From positions 1-6,699 of the forward strand of contig CAZFWV010000371.1 in the NCBI GenBank assembly GCA_964522605.1: DNA of 6,699 bases. The letters are read 5' to 3'. The notes below the pieces were generated by a model. That model saw nothing but the letters and a program-made list of their open reading frames with translations. It did not search any database and was not told the origin of the DNA. Source of the DNA: CAVZLD01 sp964522605. Lineage in GTDB: Bacteria; Planctomycetota; Planctomycetia; Pirellulales; Pirellulaceae. Each line of letters starts with the position of its first letter. Within the stretch, counting starts at the first letter, position 1. The position numbers and the translations under genes were made by a program. This document shows, in pieces, positions 4,250 to 6,699 of the stretch.

Positions 4250-5800
4250 CTATGCCACGAAGGCTCGACGTGTGCCTTTGGTGTCGGGCTGGGTAAACAG
4301 CCAATCCACGGCAGCAGCGATCTGGCTGGCGTTCAGTTCCGACTTCACTTCGTATAGACCGGTCTGGAGGGCAAGGACAAGATCCGAAGTACCGAAATCG
4401 AAGTCGCCGTCCCAGTCGCCCTCGGTCCACGTGGAATTGTCTTCAATCCCATCCTCGTATTCACCTGCCTGAAGGACCTGTACAAGGTCAGCGGTGTCAA
4501 AGAACCCGTCACGGTTTGCATCGCCTGGGATTCTAGGCAGGAGATTCTCGTGCCAGAAGAATCCGTCAGCCTCCCCAGACGGCCGGTCTGACAAGCGCAC
4601 GCCCTCGAAAACTGAAAGAACATCTAGATCGCCGTCCCCGTCGAAGTCGGCCGCATAGACGGATGGATTCGTGAGTCTGGCGCCAGTTTGAATTATTTGT
4701 TGCGGTCCGAACGTGCCTCGCCCGTTCACATTTTCGTACCAGGCGATCTTTCCGTCATAGCGAGACGCTGAAAGTACGTCCAGGTCTCCGTCCTTGTCTA
4801 GGTCTGCGGCATCTAAGGAACCGGCCAACGGCGCGTCCGTAGTAATCAATCGTTGCCGTCCGAACGTGCCTCGCCCGTCCCTGTTTTCGTACCAGTAGAC
4901 ATTGTGTTGATCAAAATTAGAGTCTTGGTATGACGCGAGCACATCGAGATCGCCATCTCCATCGAGATCGTGTGCTTGGATTACTTCGACTCCGAAGGCC
5001 GCAAGGAAATTACCTTCTCCTACATCATAAATCGTGTGCTCTGACCCGAGATCTCCCGCCCCATCGGTGTTCTCAAACCAAGCGAGATAATCGCTTGGAC
5101 TCCACTGATCTGGGCCCTGACTCGTCCTTGCAACGACTACATCCACATCACCATCCCCGTCTAAATCATCGGCGGCAGGGCGACAGTTTGCACCTATGTA
5201 CTCGATGATTGTCTGCGGCGGCCCAAAGCTGCCTCGCCCGTCCGTGTTTTCACGCAAGACGATCTCGGTTAGGTCGTCTTGGGAATCTTTGAGATCGTAG
5301 AGTACGTCCAGGTCACCGTCATGATCAATGTCGACCACAACCAGGTTGCGGGGTGCGCCGCGTGGATCGTTGGTGATCTCCCGTTGCGGCCCGAAATCGC
5401 CGTTTCCGTCCATGTTCTCGTACCAGACGATTCGGACGTCGCCCACACCCCTGTACATGCGAGTGATTACATCCTCATCCCCATCGTTGTCCAAGTCACC
5501 AGCGTACGGGACATAAGGGTGATCGTCCTCCATCGCGCTGATGGCATGTCGTTCACCATAATCTCCGTGTCCATCCGTGTTTTCGTACCAGACGATTATT
5601 TTGCTGTCACGGTCCTCAGGGTCCAAATAGACAGTCATAAGGATATCAAGATCGCCGTCATCATCGAAATCCGCCACGTCCCCAAACGTCGGCAGTATTC
5701 CGTCACCGATCGGTATCTCATGTGTCGCAAAGTCCACCGCCAGCAGCAAGCGGGGCTCAAAACACTCAACACACAATCGTCGCGGCGCGCAGCTAACCAT
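4250..5800 (-). CDS. Exported FG-GAP/VCBS-repeat protein with C-terminal dockerin
   Basis: The product is 516 residues from ATG 5800-5798, with AAGGGG (5815-5810) nine bases upstream; an in-frame ATG at 5881 is too far from the signal motif. The N-terminus MVSCAPRRLCVECFEPRLLLA carries the LEPR-XLL signature (residues 14-21) of exported planctomycete proteins. Seven FG-GAP-type calcium loops of D-x-D-x-D-G-D form start near residues 44, 102, 157, 212, 278, 333 and 385. Most alternate with WYEN-x-DGRGTFG segments, as in an integrin-like beta-propeller. Residues 426-440 (GDANRDGFFDTADLV) and 461-475 (GDWDGDFDFGTSDLV) are the two calcium loops of a type I dockerin, followed by a 34-residue hydrophilic/amphipathic tail. 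Planctomycete dockerins are not known to form cellulosomes, so the partner is unknown. The ligand is also unknown. The stop TAG lies 47 bases from the gene-less element. An AATAAT (5842-5837) might be a -10 box. Confidence 0.93.
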   Translation of the reverse strand: MVSCAPRRLCVECFEPRLLLAVDFATHEIPIGDGILPTFGDVADFDDDGDLDILMTVYLDPEDRDSKIIVWYENTDGHGDYGERHAISAMEDDHPYVPYAGDLDNDGDEDVITRMYRGVGDVRIVWYENMDGNGDFGPQREITNDPRGAPRNLVVVDIDHDGDLDVLYDLKDSQDDLTEIVLRENTDGRGSFGPPQTIIEYIGANCRPAADDLDGDGDVDVVVARTSQGPDQWSPSDYLAWFENTDGAGDLGSEHTIYDVGEGNFLAAFGVEVIQAHDLDGDGDLDVLASYQDSNFDQHNVYWYENRDGRGTFGRQRLITTDAPLAGSLDAADLDKDGDLDVLSASRYDGKIAWYENVNGRGTFGPQQIIQTGARLTNPSVYAADFDGDGDLDVLSVFEGVRLSDRPSGEADGFFWHENLLPRIPGDANRDGFFDTADLVQVLQAGEYEDGIEDNSTWTEGDWDGDFDFGTSDLVLALQTGLYEVKSELNASQIAAAVDWLFTQPDTKGTRRAFVA

Positions 5801-6063
5801 CGTACAGGTCCCCTTTATCTTGGCGATTTTCCTGCAATTATTCGCGGTGCCATCGGGACGCCGGTCCTCCGAACGGGGCACTTCCGCGATCCGAACCCAG
5901 AAGAAAACGTCGGCGTGACCGAGAGCAGATACAGGCCCCCTATTCCTATTGGCCGTATTCCAGGGACCCGATACGCCGAAAAAAATCCCTTCCGGGCGAA
6001 AGAAACCTGAGAAAAACGCGACCCACCGCGACCGTTTTGAAGAATTCCTGGGGCGGTGCCCTG
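5801..6063. other. Non-coding leader region of the dockerin gene
   Basis: Apart from the ribosome site AAGGGG (5815-5810, minus) and a possible -10 AATAAT (5842-5837, minus), no supported feature is seen. Frames on either strand lack ribosome sites and recognisable motifs. The minus-strand extension of the dockerin frame to 5881 has ordinary, unconserved-looking residues and is treated as untranslated. Confidence 0.45.
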
Positions 6064-6310
6064 GTTGTTACGCACAAGTTGAGTTGAACCAAAGGCCGAG
6101 AAGAAGAACCGCGGATCCAACGGACAACACGGATTTCCGCGGATCTGTCCGTGCCGATCCGTCCCCTCCGTCGAATCCGTGGTTCCTCCTCCTCTCTTAA
6201 GGCCAACCGGAACGCGATTCGAACGAGGTCGATCGGGCTCAACTCAGCGTCTTTCCGCGTCTCTCCGCGGCCATACTCCCTGCATGGGCCCCCGATTTGT
6301 GCGTAACAAC
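6064..6310. mobile_element. MITE-like module with perfect 14-bp inverted ends
   Basis: GTTGTTACGCACAA (6064-6077) and its exact inverse TTGTGCGTAACAAC (6297-6310) bound 247 bases without a gene; allowing one mismatch extends the ends to 17 bases. Inside, 6107-6134 and 6157-6184 pair as an imperfect 28-base stem (21 matches) built of CGGAT words. Within it, CACGGA (6128-6133) pairs with TCCGTG (6147-6152). Two 10-bp tandem copies, CGTCTTTCCG/CGTCTCTCCG, lie at 6248-6267. No transposase and no clear target-site duplication are seen. Confidence 0.55.
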
Positions 6311-6361
6311 GAGGCAGTTCGAAAGATTTAGGGATCTGGCTGTGATTTTTCTTAGAATTAG

Positions 6362-6379
6362 AGGCGTCTCAGGCGTCTG
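6362..6379 (+). repeat. 9-bp tandem duplication upstream of the sigma gene
   Basis: AGGCGTCTC (6362-6370) is followed immediately by AGGCGTCTG (6371-6379) and a T-run. It lies 57 bases before the sigma-factor GTG, so it could be an operator or promoter element. A possible -10 hexamer, TAGAAT, lies just upstream at 6353-6358 without a good -35. Regulatory meaning is unproven. Confidence 0.3.
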
Positions 6380-6436
6380 TTTTTCGGCCTTCTAGATAGG
6401 GAGACGTAGTCCATTCCAGGTTCGGAGTCGGTCGCT

Positions 6437-6699
6437 GTGGTTCGTTTCGATATCGCCGAGTCACTCAGCCAATCCCGGGGGGACAGGGCCACGCTGGAGG
6501 CCCTGCTGAGTCATTACCGCAACTATCTTGCGTTGCTGGCTCGGCTACGGCTGGATCATGATCATCAGGTTCGCATCGACGCATCGGACGTTGTTCAGGA
6601 AACGCTCTTGCGAGCCGTTCGAGATTTCCATCTCTTTCGCGGCAACACCGAGGCCGAAATGATGCAGTGGCTGAGGCGCATTCTCTCCTGCACGATGAC
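6437..6699 (+). CDS. ECF-type RNA polymerase sigma factor, N-terminal part (runs off the right edge)
   Basis: Eighty-seven codons are visible from GTG 6437, with CGGAG (6423-6427) nine bases upstream; an in-frame TAG at 6407 limits the alternatives. Residues 23-40, LLSHYRNYLALLARLRLD, form sigma region 2.1. Residues 48-69, including DASDVVQETLLRAVRDF, are the region 2.2 core that binds the RNA polymerase beta' coiled coil, and the TEAEMMQWLRRIL segment (71-83) leads into region 2.3/2.4. The wording closely follows the sigma factors abundant in Planctomycetota, where such proteins respond to envelope or unknown signals. Promoter-binding region 4 is beyond the window. No anti-sigma gene is visible. 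A MITE-like module ends 126 bases upstream, so the promoter lies close to or between repeats. Confidence 0.9.
   Translation, partial: MVRFDIAESLSQSRGDRATLEALLSHYRNYLALLARLRLDHDHQVRIDASDVVQETLLRAVRDFHLFRGNTEAEMMQWLRRILSCTM

Noticed and set aside
5279..6010. A 243-residue plus-strand frame opposite the dockerin gene
   Set aside because: Rich in Val/Ile because it is the complement of Asp-rich calcium loops; no ribosome site or domain.
5946..6242. Frames on both strands within the CGGAT-hairpin module
   Set aside because: Arginine-rich readings of repeat sequence with no ribosome site or family motif.

Overview
The window looks like part of a Planctomycetota chromosome, probably of the Pirellulales or Rhodopirellula type. 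Three things suggest this. A large FG-GAP/dockerin protein opens with an FEPRLLLA signature (the LEPR-XLL motif typical of exported planctomycete proteins). A lipoprotein reaches the 'DWPQWMGPRQDG' signature of planctomycete PQQ-like beta-propeller proteins. The partial sigma factor at the right edge has the YRNYL...DASDVVQET...FHLFRGNTEAE wording usual in planctomycete ECF sigma factors. The sequence is draft quality: 100 Ns at 1869-1968 mark a scaffold gap, so reading frames through it mean nothing.

Layout. 1-236 (-) is the start of a PQQ-like beta-propeller lipoprotein, transcribed away from 361-1575 (+), an N-acylglucosamine 2-epimerase (AGE/renin-binding-protein) family enzyme. 1576-2392 has no convincing gene; it holds an imperfect palindromic repeat cut by the scaffold gap. 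2457-3040 (+) is a two-gene toxin-antitoxin operon, an acidic antitoxin overlapping a RelE/ParE-type toxin by ATGA. 3041-4210 is a repeat island: a short element with 10-bp inverted ends (3113-3231), then a DUF559 nuclease-like gene (3500-3940) wrapped in GC-rich hairpin repeats, then a short gene-less relative (4007-4203) with the same left and right ends. 4250-5800 (-) encodes a 516-residue exported protein with seven FG-GAP-type calcium loops and a C-terminal dockerin. 5801-6436 has no gene but contains a MITE-like module (6064-6310) with perfect 14-bp inverted ends around a degenerate CGGAT hairpin. 6437-6699 (+) is the N-terminal part of an ECF sigma factor that runs off the window.

The genes do not form one pathway. 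The epimerase belongs to amino-sugar metabolism, the lipoprotein and dockerin protein are envelope or secreted proteins, and the toxin-antitoxin pair and DUF559 island are accessory DNA. The most interesting signal is that island: a small nuclease gene whose last codons lie inside the flanking repeat, side by side with a copy of the element that lacks the gene. This looks like an autonomous/non-autonomous pair of a poorly described mobile element. No database search was possible, so family names rest on motif recognition.
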